A stretch of DNA of 5,604 nt. Source: Anaerolineae bacterium. Lineage in GTDB: Bacteria > Chloroflexota > Anaerolineae > Anaerolineales > UBA11858. A model generated the notes under the pieces. That model searched no databases. It worked only from the letters and a program-made list of their open reading frames with translations, and was not told where the DNA came from. The DNA lies in assembly GCA_003694235.1 (NCBI GenBank), contig RFKO01000015.1, positions 1-5,604 on the forward strand. The letters run 5' to 3'. Made by a program: the position numbers and the translations under genes. This document shows, piece by piece, positions 1-5,604 of the stretch. Position 1 is the first letter of the stretch; each line of letters begins with the position of its first letter.

Positions 1-226
1 GCCCCGGCTCGGGGGCGAAGGCGTCGCCCTCGGCCTGGAACACTGCGGCGATGAAACGCGGGTGATTCAGGAAGTAACCGTTTTTGCCTTCCAGCCGGAA
101 GCGGACGATGTCCCCGTATTGCTGTGCCAGGGCTTGCAGGGCGCGCGGCAGGCGGCTGTTGCGAGGGCGGGTTTTCCACCACGGGAGGGGGCGAGCAGGC
201 CCCGGAGGGAGTGCGCAGGCGTTCAT
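1..226 (-). CDS. Cytochrome P450, N-terminal part (gene continues beyond left edge)
   Basis: Seventy-five codons are visible, starting at ATG 224-226. An in-frame TGA three codons upstream (233-235) makes this the first possible start. The protein opens MNACALPPGP, the Pro-rich hinge typical of P450 N-termini. It continues through a helix-A-like stretch (LPRALQALAQQYGDIVRFRL, residues 26-45) and a beta-1 strand segment with 'YFLNHPRFIAAVF' (51-63), the usual 'YGDIV.FRL....FLNHP..I..V' pattern of this superfamily. No N-terminal membrane anchor or signal peptide precedes the hinge, so the enzyme should be soluble, as bacterial P450s usually are. The diagnostic parts (I-helix threonine, ExxR, haem Cys loop) lie outside the window, so substrate and subfamily cannot be given. 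Bacterial P450s are haem monooxygenases using O2 and electrons from ferredoxin or flavodoxin partners; none is visible here. The gene lies 67 bases downstream of the response regulator on the same strand. I am fairly sure of the family and less sure the gene is intact. Confidence 0.8.
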   Translation of the reverse strand, partial: MNACALPPGPARPLPWWKTRPRNSRLPRALQALAQQYGDIVRFRLEGKNGYFLNHPRFIAAVFQAEGDAFAPEPG

Positions 227-293
227 CGAGTATCAGTATAGCCGCGCACCGCGCCGGGCGCATCCTGCAGGAGGAGGGTTTTGGCGTCCTACC
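227..293 (-). other. Regulator-P450 intergenic gap, no clear terminator
   Basis: This is the only gap longer than a few bases in the window. On the minus strand it holds, in order, a short A-run (CCAAAACCC), a 10-base perfect palindrome TCCTGCAGGA (263-272), a GC-only block with a weak 4-bp inverted repeat CGCG-GTG-CGCG (243-253), and the TATACT hexamer. No hairpin followed by a T-tract is present, so a classical intrinsic terminator after the regulator is not supported. Read-through into the P450, a Rho-dependent end, or a binding site for the adjacent regulator are all possible. Confidence 0.5.
235..240 (-). promoter_or_regulatory. Candidate -10 box just upstream of the P450 start
   Basis: The minus strand reads TATACT, five of six matches to TATAAT. 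Eight bases separate it from the ATG at 226, so transcription from it would begin at or within a base or two of the start codon, giving a leaderless mRNA. This fits the absence of any Shine-Dalgarno sequence before this ATG. No TTGACA-like -35 hexamer is visible at 16-19 bases upstream, where the DNA is almost pure G+C, and there is no TGn extension. The call therefore rests on one AT-rich hexamer in a GC-rich gap and on its position. Confidence 0.3.
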
Positions 294-971
294 TCAGAGG
301 GGAGTGATATTCCCCCTTTCGTCAGGGATGCGCGGCAGTTCCTCGGTGCCGACCAGCCCGTAGCGCACGGCCAGCAGGGCAGCCTGGGTGCGGTCGGGCA
401 GGTTGAGTTTGCTCAGTATGGTGCTGACATACCCTTTGACGGTGTTTTCCGAGACCACCAGCGTCTCGGCGATCTGGCGATTGGTCAGGCCGCGCGCCAG
501 CAGGCGCAGGACGTCGGTCTCGCGCGGGGTGAGGTCGGCAAAGGGATTGGGCGGGGCCGGAGCCTGCTGCATCAAACGGCGGGCGATTTGGGGATGCAGT
601 TGCGGTTTGCCTTCCGCCGCGCCGCGGATGGCGGCCACCAGTTCGTCTCCGCTGATGTCCTTCAGCAGATATCCGCTGGCGCCGGCGTGCAGGGCGGCGA
701 ACAGTTCGGGGTCGTCGCCGAAACTGGTCAGGATGAGCACCGCGCATGTCGGCAACTGCCGGTGGATGGCGGCGGTGGCCTGGATGCCGTCCATCTCCGG
801 CATGCGGATGTCCATCAGGACGACATCCGGGTTGGTGGACTGCGCCAGCGCGACGGCCTGCCTGCCGTTCTGCGCTTCGCCGACCAGTTCCAGGTCGGAC
901 TCGCCGGTGATGGTCAGGCGAAGTCCCTTGCGCACGATTTCGTGGTCATCGGCGATCAAAACGCGGATCAT
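294..971 (-). CDS. NarL/FixJ-family response regulator
   Basis: A 225-residue two-domain regulator, the normal length for the family. The receiver domain (about 1-120) has the acidic pair D8/D9, the phosphoacceptor D54 in 'VLMDIRMPEMDG', the switch residues T82/S83 and the conserved K104 in 'YLLKD'. After a Pro-rich linker (about 136-146) comes a LuxR-type helix-turn-helix (148-205) with 'LTPRETDVLRLLARGLTNRQ' and the recognition-helix region 'VSENTVKGYVSTILSKL'. Phosphorylation at D54 by the partner kinase should promote dimerisation and DNA binding in the cytoplasm. The start is ATG 969-971, which overlaps the kinase stop as ATGA and has a perfect AGGAGG seven bases upstream; longer readings into the kinase gene have no such support. 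All catalytic residues are intact. Its targets are unknown; the adjacent P450 and its own operon are the obvious candidates by position, which is inference only. Confidence 0.96.
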   Translation of the reverse strand: MIRVLIADDHEIVRKGLRLTITGESDLELVGEAQNGRQAVALAQSTNPDVVLMDIRMPEMDGIQATAAIHRQLPTCAVLILTSFGDDPELFAALHAGASGYLLKDISGDELVAAIRGAAEGKPQLHPQIARRLMQQAPAPPNPFADLTPRETDVLRLLARGLTNRQIAETLVVSENTVKGYVSTILSKLNLPDRTQAALLAVRYGLVGTEELPRIPDERGNITPL

Positions 972-3022
972 GATTCTTCCTCCTGGGACGGGATGCGCAG
1001 CGCGATGGTGGTGCCTCTCCCCGGCGTGGATGTCACCTCCAGCCGGCCTCCCAGCATGGCGGCGCGTTCCTGCATACCGCGCAGCCCAAAGTGTCCCTCC
1101 ATCTGCATGGCTTCGGCGAGCACGAAGCCGCACCCCTCGTCGCTCACCACGGCGCACAGGCCGGCTTCGTCCACTGTCAGGCGGCAGGAAATGGCATCTG
1201 AGCCGCTGTGGCGCAGCGCGTTCAGCAGCGCTTCGTGCAGAATGGCCAGAATTTCTTCTGCCTGTTTGGCCGGCAGATCGAGATTCTCCGGCAGGTCGAG
1301 CCGGATTTCCGCCCTGGCGCTTGCGGCGAGTTCGGCGACGCTTTGTCGCAGACGCTCGCCGAGGTCAACGCGCTGCGAGGGTGTTTGTGTCTCTTCCAGC
1401 GGGGCGCGCAACTGCGCCATCAGGGCGCGCATCTGGCCGAGCGCCTGGCGGGCGGCCGCTTCCAGCGCGCTCAGGTCGGCGGCGGTCTCTTCGGCTTGCG
1501 GAGGGAGACGGTTGCGGATGGCGCGGGCGCTCAGGCTGATGGAGAAAAGCGTCTGGTTGACCGAATCGTGCAGTTCGCGCGCCAGCCGCTGCCGTTCCGA
1601 GAGCGCGGCCAGCGTGCGCTGCTGCGCCAGCACCTGCTCGCTGCGCTGGCGCACACGGCGCTCCAGATCGCGGTTGAGGGCGTTGACCTCCTCCAGCGCG
1701 CGGGCGTAGGCCAGCGCGAGCGCGGCCTGGGTGGTCAGGGCGCGCAGTTGGACCTGCTCTTCCCGCTCGAACGACGGGCCGGTCTGCCGCGGGCCGAGCC
1801 AGTACCGTCCCAGCGATGCGCCGCCTACAATCAGCGGTGCGCTCCACATGGGCAGCGAGGGGAAATCCTGCGGGACATCGGGTGCGGGCGCGAGGGTGAT
1901 GCGCCCCCAGCGGCAGCCGATCGCCTGCGGGAAGGTTTCGTTGAGCAGTGTGAAAATCTGCTGGCGGGAGACCACCCGGCTGAGCGCCTGTTGAGCCTCG
2001 CCGACGGCCTGGCGAAAGCGCAGTTTGTCGGGATACAACAGGCGGTCTATCAGCGCTTGCAGGCGCATCTGAAGGGGGTTGAAGGCCAGCGCGGCCAGCA
2101 GCACGCCGATCGAAGCGGCCAGTGTGCGGTACGGTTCGAAGACCTGTCGCAGCAACTCGGTCAACGCCAGCGTCAGGCCGAGGTAAAGCGCCAGCACAAT
2201 GAGCGAGAGCGCGCCGTAGGCCAGGGCGCGGCGCAAAGCGGCGTCAATCCCAAAGAGGTCGTGTTTCAGGATGCTGTAAGCGATCCCCAGCGGTAACAGG
2301 ATTTGCGTGACCAGCGCGAAGTTGTAGGGGAGCGTGGTGCCCAGGAAGAGAGAAAAGAGCAGGCGCAGCACAATGCCGCTGTTGGCTGCCAGCAGCGCGG
2401 CGAGCAGCAGTCGGGCCTGCTGGGCCTCCCTGCGCCGCTCGGGGGCAGGGTCGCGACTGACCAGCAGCAATTGGCGCATACCGCAGACGGTGAGCGCGAA
2501 CAGCGTGACGATCATGCCGATGAACAGCGCCCGGCGGAGAGAGGCGACCGGTATGGCGAAGAACAACAACAGTTGCGCGCCTGGGACGAGATAGGCGGCC
2601 AGCAGGCGGCTTTTGGGGATGCCGGCCCGCCGCGGGAAAATGTGGGTGAGGTGGAAAAACAACGGGCCGATCAGATTGCCGTTCACCAGCCGGAATCCCA
2701 GATAGGGCGAAAAAATCGTCTCTCGCAGGTTGCTTTGTAAAATATCCTCCAGCGGCGGCTCGAAGGGGATCAGCAGAAAAGCGGCGAAAACAATGCCCAA
2801 CAGACCGGCCAGCGTGTGCTGGTGGGCCGGTCGCAGGACGGCGGGCAGCAGGCAGGTCGTCAGGATGATCAGGGCGGTGAGCAGGGAAGGCGGACTGACG
2901 GGCGGCGCGCCGGCGTGGGCGGCGATCACGCCCAGGCTGGCGGCCTCGGCCACCAGCAGCGCAGCCGGGGGCCACAAGGCGCACACGAAAAGGCGAGGCG
3001 AGGGGGAAGGAGAAGAGGTCAC
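968..3022 (-). CDS. Multi-pass membrane sensor histidine kinase (HisKA_3 / NarX-like)
   Basis: A 684-residue kinase read from GTG 3020-3022, which overlaps the stop of the upstream gene (GTGA). The open frame runs further up to 3250, but that extension lies inside the metallopeptidase gene and does not look like real protein. About ten hydrophobic segments fill residues 11-317, with rough centres at 24, 54, 79, 124, 150, 174, 215, 244, 280 and 309. The last part, 'HDLFGIDAALRRALAYG', resembles membrane sensor regions common in Chloroflexota kinases. A weak GAF-like region (about 338-437) and a coiled coil (about 437-480) follow. The dimerisation domain has phosphoacceptor H485 in 'LARELHDSVNQ'; D486 and Q490 match the DxxxQ motif linked to phosphatase activity in HisKA_3 kinases. 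The HATPase domain shows the N box (H596-H605, N601), the G1 box D628-x-G-x-G632, the G2 box 'FGLRGM' (645-650) and 'GRGT' (668-671). The kinase should autophosphorylate H485 and pass the phosphate to D54 of the adjacent regulator. The signal is unknown. Confidence 0.95.
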   Translation of the reverse strand: MTSSPSPSPRLFVCALWPPAALLVAEAASLGVIAAHAGAPPVSPPSLLTALIILTTCLLPAVLRPAHQHTLAGLLGIVFAAFLLIPFEPPLEDILQSNLRETIFSPYLGFRLVNGNLIGPLFFHLTHIFPRRAGIPKSRLLAAYLVPGAQLLLFFAIPVASLRRALFIGMIVTLFALTVCGMRQLLLVSRDPAPERRREAQQARLLLAALLAANSGIVLRLLFSLFLGTTLPYNFALVTQILLPLGIAYSILKHDLFGIDAALRRALAYGALSLIVLALYLGLTLALTELLRQVFEPYRTLAASIGVLLAALAFNPLQMRLQALIDRLLYPDKLRFRQAVGEAQQALSRVVSRQQIFTLLNETFPQAIGCRWGRITLAPAPDVPQDFPSLPMWSAPLIVGGASLGRYWLGPRQTGPSFEREEQVQLRALTTQAALALAYARALEEVNALNRDLERRVRQRSEQVLAQQRTLAALSERQRLARELHDSVNQTLFSISLSARAIRNRLPPQAEETAADLSALEAAARQALGQMRALMAQLRAPLEETQTPSQRVDLGERLRQSVAELAASARAEIRLDLPENLDLPAKQAEEILAILHEALLNALRHSGSDAISCRLTVDEAGLCAVVSDEGCGFVLAEAMQMEGHFGLRGMQERAAMLGGRLEVTSTPGRGTTIALRIPSQEEES
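979..984 (-). promoter_or_regulatory. Shine-Dalgarno sequence of the response regulator
   Basis: The minus strand reads AGGAGG here, seven bases before the ATG at 971 and inside the last codons of the kinase. It is the best ribosome binding site in the window and fixes the regulator start. With the ATGA overlap it implies that the regulator can be translated both by coupling and by independent initiation, which would favour more regulator than kinase. Confidence 0.85.
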
Positions 3023-4770
3023 GGGAAGGAGGGATATTGCGCCTTGAGCCGCGTGATCGTTTCCAGGTCGGGGGCGATCAGCCACAGGGTTTGTGCCTTT
3101 CCCTGGAAGATGCAGGTGATGCTTTCGGTGGGTTTTTCCCAGCACAGGCCGCCCGCTTCGTCGCTGCTCAGGCCGCGATAACGCAGGGTGAGATATTGCT
3201 GCATGGCATCCCAGAATTCTGCTGCATCCTGAGGGCTGTCCCAGGCCCATTGCGCGGCGAGTACAGTCTGCCGCCTTTTGCCGTGGTAGTACACCTGATA
3301 GCGGTCGCCGTTCCAGCCTTCCGCGGCCAGGGTTACGGTTTCCTGATCCAGTTGGGTGAGGTAGTTTGCGCCGTAGCCCAGCACCATCTGGGTGCCCAGT
3401 TCGCCCAGCGTGTCGCTGCCCAGAAAGCGCCAGTCCGGGCCGAGGATGTCGGCCAGCGGGGGCGCTTCCAGCGGGAGACCGACCTCGCGTTGGGTGTATT
3501 TGTCCGGGTGCAGGATTTGTTCGCTGGTCTGGGGCAGTCGCTCCGCGTAAGCGATGTCCACCATCTTCCAGCGGCCTACCGCGTAGAGGGCGTCGATAAA
3601 ATCATAGCCATCCTGATAACGGAAGGTTTCCAGACGCGTCAGATACGGCGGCGGCAGGGTGGTGCTGGTGAGGGTGCGGTTGAACAACGTATCCTGCCGG
3701 GCGACGATTTCCTCCACGTCTTGCGGCGTGGCGTAGTTTTCCGCCCATTGCCACATCAGGTAGGTGGCCTCTCCTTCCACCAGCGCGCTGACGGCGGCGC
3801 AATAGTCGCCCTCGCGGGTGCAGATGGGATACACGCCCATCTCTTCCAGGTGGTAGTGCTGATCGGCCAGGGCGTGGGTGTATTCGTGAGCGTACACCAG
3901 ACGCTCGAGCGCGCCAAACTGCGTGCCGAGGACATACAACTCGTCCGACCAGGGGAAGTAGAAGCCCCCCAGCCCCTCTCCCAGCTGACGGACGATTTCG
4001 CCGTACAGGTCGTAGGTCGGGTCGAGCAGCCCCAGGGCGGTGAGGACGAGCGCCTGGTCGTCCACGCTCGCCTCGGTGTTCTGCTCGCGGAAGGCGCGCT
4101 CCAGGATGGCGTGGGCGCTCTCCGGGGAGATGATGTGCGCTTCGACAGGTGTCAGGCTGTCCAGGCCGCGCAGTTGGGCGACCTGCGTCTCGATGGCCTG
4201 GATCTGAGGGCGAATGGTGGCGGCCGCGTCCGGAGTGGGCGTCGCCGGCACGGGCGTCGCGGTGGGCGTCGGGACGGTCGGCGTGGGTGTGACGGAGGGG
4301 GTGGGGGAGGCCGTCGCGGAGGCCGTGGGTGTCGGTAGGGGCGTCGCTGTCTGCCCGGCGGTGGGCGTCGCGCCGGAGACGGGCTGCGGCTGAGTCGGCG
4401 GCGCGGCTGTCAGCCGTTCCCATGGGCGCAAGATGAACAGACCTGCTCCCAGGCAGATCGCCGTCGCTGCCAGCAGCAGAGGGAGCAGAATTTTGCCGCT
4501 GCGTTTTGCCCGCGCTTTGCGCCGCGGCGCGGCGCTCTGAATCTTCTCCAGGCGGGCGCGGGCATATTCGTTCTCCGGATTGAGGCGCAGCACCTCTTCC
4601 AGACAGCGGATTTGCTGTGCAGGCTGCGTAAGCACAAAGCTGAGCAGGTACCAGGCTTCCTCGGAGGAAGGGTTGGCGCGCAGGTACGCCTTCAGAACTT
4701 TCAGGGCTTCGGCTCGTTTACCGGCTTTGAGCAGCGCGGCAGCGCGGCGGACAGGTTCAGGAGCGCTCAT
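3019..4770 (-). CDS. TPR-containing, membrane-anchored HExxH metallopeptidase-like protein
   Basis: A 583-residue protein with four parts. Residues 5-75 form two TPR-like helical repeats ('AALLKAGKRAEALKVLKAYL', then 'EEAWYLLSFVL'). Residues 82-93 are strongly basic and 94-114 form one membrane helix, which predicts an N-in/C-out type II protein. Residues 122-180 are a Thr/Pro/Ala-rich linker. From about 185 to the end is an extracytoplasmic domain with a zincin motif H295-E296-Y-T-H299 in 'YAHEYTHALADQH' and a downstream 'EGEAT' (332-336), where E332 or E334 is a plausible third zinc ligand. Four cysteines (317, 324, 543, 553) lie in this exported part. The fold looks like an uncharacterised gluzincin-type peptidase; substrate unknown and activity unproven. 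The start is ATG 4768-4770, eight bases after the hypE stop; a TTG at 4783-4785 would add five residues and overlap hypE, but no better ribosome site supports it. The stop overlaps the kinase GTG, so the two genes are probably translationally coupled. Confidence 0.9.
   Translation of the reverse strand: MSAPEPVRRAAALLKAGKRAEALKVLKAYLRANPSSEEAWYLLSFVLTQPAQQIRCLEEVLRLNPENEYARARLEKIQSAAPRRKARAKRSGKILLPLLLAATAICLGAGLFILRPWERLTAAPPTQPQPVSGATPTAGQTATPLPTPTASATASPTPSVTPTPTVPTPTATPVPATPTPDAAATIRPQIQAIETQVAQLRGLDSLTPVEAHIISPESAHAILERAFREQNTEASVDDQALVLTALGLLDPTYDLYGEIVRQLGEGLGGFYFPWSDELYVLGTQFGALERLVYAHEYTHALADQHYHLEEMGVYPICTREGDYCAAVSALVEGEATYLMWQWAENYATPQDVEEIVARQDTLFNRTLTSTTLPPPYLTRLETFRYQDGYDFIDALYAVGRWKMVDIAYAERLPQTSEQILHPDKYTQREVGLPLEAPPLADILGPDWRFLGSDTLGELGTQMVLGYGANYLTQLDQETVTLAAEGWNGDRYQVYYHGKRRQTVLAAQWAWDSPQDAAEFWDAMQQYLTLRYRGLSSDEAGGLCWEKPTESITCIFQGKAQTLWLIAPDLETITRLKAQYPSFP
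4231..4407 (-). repeat. Degenerate Thr-Pro-encoding repeat in the metallopeptidase gene
   Basis: This stretch encodes the low-complexity linker (residues 122-180) between membrane helix and peptidase domain. It is rich in imperfect short units whose plus-strand face reads like GTGGGCGTCG, encoding Thr-Pro-Thr-Ala/Val alternations such as 'TPTPTVPTPTATPVP'. Such linkers probably hold an exported domain away from the membrane and can change length by slippage. The copies are imperfect and no exact tandem array is present. Confidence 0.75.
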
Positions 4771-4778
4771 GTTTCCCG

Positions 4779-5604
4779 TCAGCAAATGCGCGGTAAGACT
4801 TCGCCTGCGGGCATGTCAACCACACGGCGGCCGCCGATGGCGGTTTTCATCAGCACGCGCCCGGCGGGTGTTTCTGTGACCTTGCCGATGACCACGGCCT
4901 GCGCGCCGTAGCGGCTGGCGCGCAGCGCTTCCAGCGCCGTTGCTGCGGCATCGGCTTCCACGATAGCGATGAGTTTCCCCTCGTTGGCGATGTAGAGCGG
5001 GTCGAACCCCAGCATCTCACAGGCGGCTGCGACCGGCGGGGCGACGGGCAGGCGATCTTCTTCGATCTCGATGCACACGCCGGATTGGCGGGCGATTTCG
5101 TTGAGCGTGGTGGCGACGCCGCCGCGGGTGGGGTCGCGCAGCACGTGAACGCCGGCGGTGGCCTCCAGCAGCGCGGCGATCATGTGGTTGAGGGGGGCGA
5201 CATCGCTGCGGATGTCGGCGGCGAAACCCAGTTCGCCGCGGGCGCTCAACACGGCGATGCCGTGGTCGCCGATCGTGCCGGAGAGGATGACCACGTCGCC
5301 GGGGCGGGCGCGCTCCCCGCCGAGGGTCAGATCCCCGCGACGGACGCCTACGCCCGCGGTGGTGATGTACATGCCGTCGGCCAGCCCTTTCTGCACCACC
5401 TTGGTATCGCCGGCCACGATCTGCACCCCGGCCTCGTCGGCGGCCTGGCGCATGGACTCCAGCACCCGCTCCAGCGTCTGGATGGAGAGACCCTCCTCGA
5501 GGATGAAACCGGCTGTCAGGTAACGCGGTTCGGCCCCCAGCATGGCGACGTCGTTGACCGTGCCGCACACTGCCAGGCGGCCGATATCGCCGCCGGGGAA
5601 GAAC
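4779..5604 (-). CDS. hypE: Hydrogenase maturation protein HypE (carbamoyl dehydratase), 5' end outside window
   Basis: The last 274 codons and the stop are visible; about 60 residues of the usual 330-350 lie beyond the right edge. HypE takes the carbamoyl group from HypF onto its C-terminal cysteine and dehydrates it with ATP to a thiocyanate, the source of the CN ligands of NiFe-hydrogenase iron. Its family marks are all here: 'FFPGGDIGRLAVCGTVNDVA' at the visible start (part of the AIR-synthase-type ATP fold), 'GFILEEG', 'GDTKVV', 'SGTIGDHG', 'DPTRGGVATTLNE', 'ANEGKL' and the C-terminal Pro-Arg-Ile-Cys whose Cys carries the modification. These align by eye along the length of E. coli HypE, with no frameshift or missing motif. 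It is a cytoplasmic enzyme. The other hyp genes should lie upstream, to the right of this window; none follows it, which fits hypE being last in a hyp operon. The PurM/SelD relatives share the fold but lack the PRIC tail. Confidence 0.98.
   Translation of the reverse strand, partial: FFPGGDIGRLAVCGTVNDVAMLGAEPRYLTAGFILEEGLSIQTLERVLESMRQAADEAGVQIVAGDTKVVQKGLADGMYITTAGVGVRRGDLTLGGERARPGDVVILSGTIGDHGIAVLSARGELGFAADIRSDVAPLNHMIAALLEATAGVHVLRDPTRGGVATTLNEIARQSGVCIEIEEDRLPVAPPVAAACEMLGFDPLYIANEGKLIAIVEADAAATALEALRASRYGAQAVVIGKVTETPAGRVLMKTAIGGRRVVDMPAGEVLPRIC

Noticed and set aside
263..272. Palindrome TCCTGCAGGA in the intergenic gap considered as an operator
   Set aside because: A 10-base palindrome with a GC-rich core can occur by chance. 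There is no second copy in the window to support a binding motif, so it is mentioned only as a candidate within the gap.
299..315. Inverted repeat GGGGA-7 bases-TCCCC at the regulator's 3' end
   Set aside because: The stem is only five base pairs, lies within the last codons, and is not followed by a T-tract on the minus strand, so it is not supported as a terminator.
84..1709. Long plus-strand open frame of 541 codons
   Set aside because: It lies antisense to the regulator and kinase, whose motifs are complete. Its product is Arg/Ser/Ala-rich low-complexity sequence with no domain pattern. Long antisense frames are expected in GC-rich genes.
1208..2296. Plus-strand open frame of 362 codons opposite the kinase
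   Set aside because: Gln/Arg/Gly-rich product with no recognisable domain, antisense to the conserved kinase core.
3023..3250. N-terminal extension of the kinase by 76 codons
   Set aside because: The extension overlaps the protease coding region, contains no membrane or domain signal, and reads as out-of-frame sequence. The GTG at 3022 overlapping the stop is the better start.
3037..4338. Plus-strand open frame of 433 codons opposite the metallopeptidase
   Set aside because: It is a shadow of the minus-strand gene. Its end is a Gly/Arg-rich translation of the Thr-Pro repeat, and no family motif is visible.
4231..4407. Short periodic repeats considered as a CRISPR array or tandem repeat locus
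   Set aside because: The units are imperfect, have no spacers, and are explained by codons for a Thr-Pro linker in frame with a well-supported gene.

Overview
The window is a compact, GC-rich bacterial segment in which every supportable gene lies on the minus strand. Read in transcription order (right to left) it holds: the 3' part of hypE (NiFe-hydrogenase maturation), a membrane-anchored protein combining TPR repeats with an HExxH metallopeptidase domain, a multi-pass membrane histidine kinase of the NarX/LytS-like HisKA_3 type, its NarL/FixJ-family response regulator, and the first 75 codons of a cytochrome P450 that runs off the left edge. The source is probably a Chloroflexota bacterium, perhaps Anaerolineae or a relative. 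The reasons are the style of the Thr-Pro linker, the short N-terminal TPR module joined to one membrane helix, and the kinase membrane region ending in a 'HDLFGIDAALRRALAYG'-like stretch. This is recognition from memory, not a search result.

Layout. hypE (4779-5604, 5' end missing) ends with the diagnostic Pro-Arg-Ile-Cys tail. Eight bases after its stop comes the TPR/metallopeptidase gene (3019-4770). Its stop overlaps the GTG start of the kinase (968-3022) in a GTGA tetranucleotide, and the kinase stop overlaps the ATG of the regulator (294-971) in an ATGA tetranucleotide. An AGGAGG Shine-Dalgarno sequence precedes the regulator. A 67-base gap (227-293) then separates the regulator from the P450 start at 226. 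No convincing T-tract terminator is visible there, but a TATACT hexamer sits close enough to the P450 ATG to suggest a leaderless or near-leaderless transcript.

How the parts may work together. The kinase and regulator form a complete two-component system with all catalytic residues in place. The metallopeptidase gene is translationally coupled upstream of the kinase, so the three genes look like one co-expressed unit: an extracytoplasmic protease with a cytoplasmic protein-interaction module, a membrane sensor and a DNA-binding output. Whether the protease feeds the sensor (signal processing) or is merely co-regulated is inference. The P450 next door could be a target of the regulator, and hypE may simply be the end of an adjacent hyp operon. 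The gene families are all known. The arrangement of membrane protease, sensor kinase and regulator is the part most worth following up.
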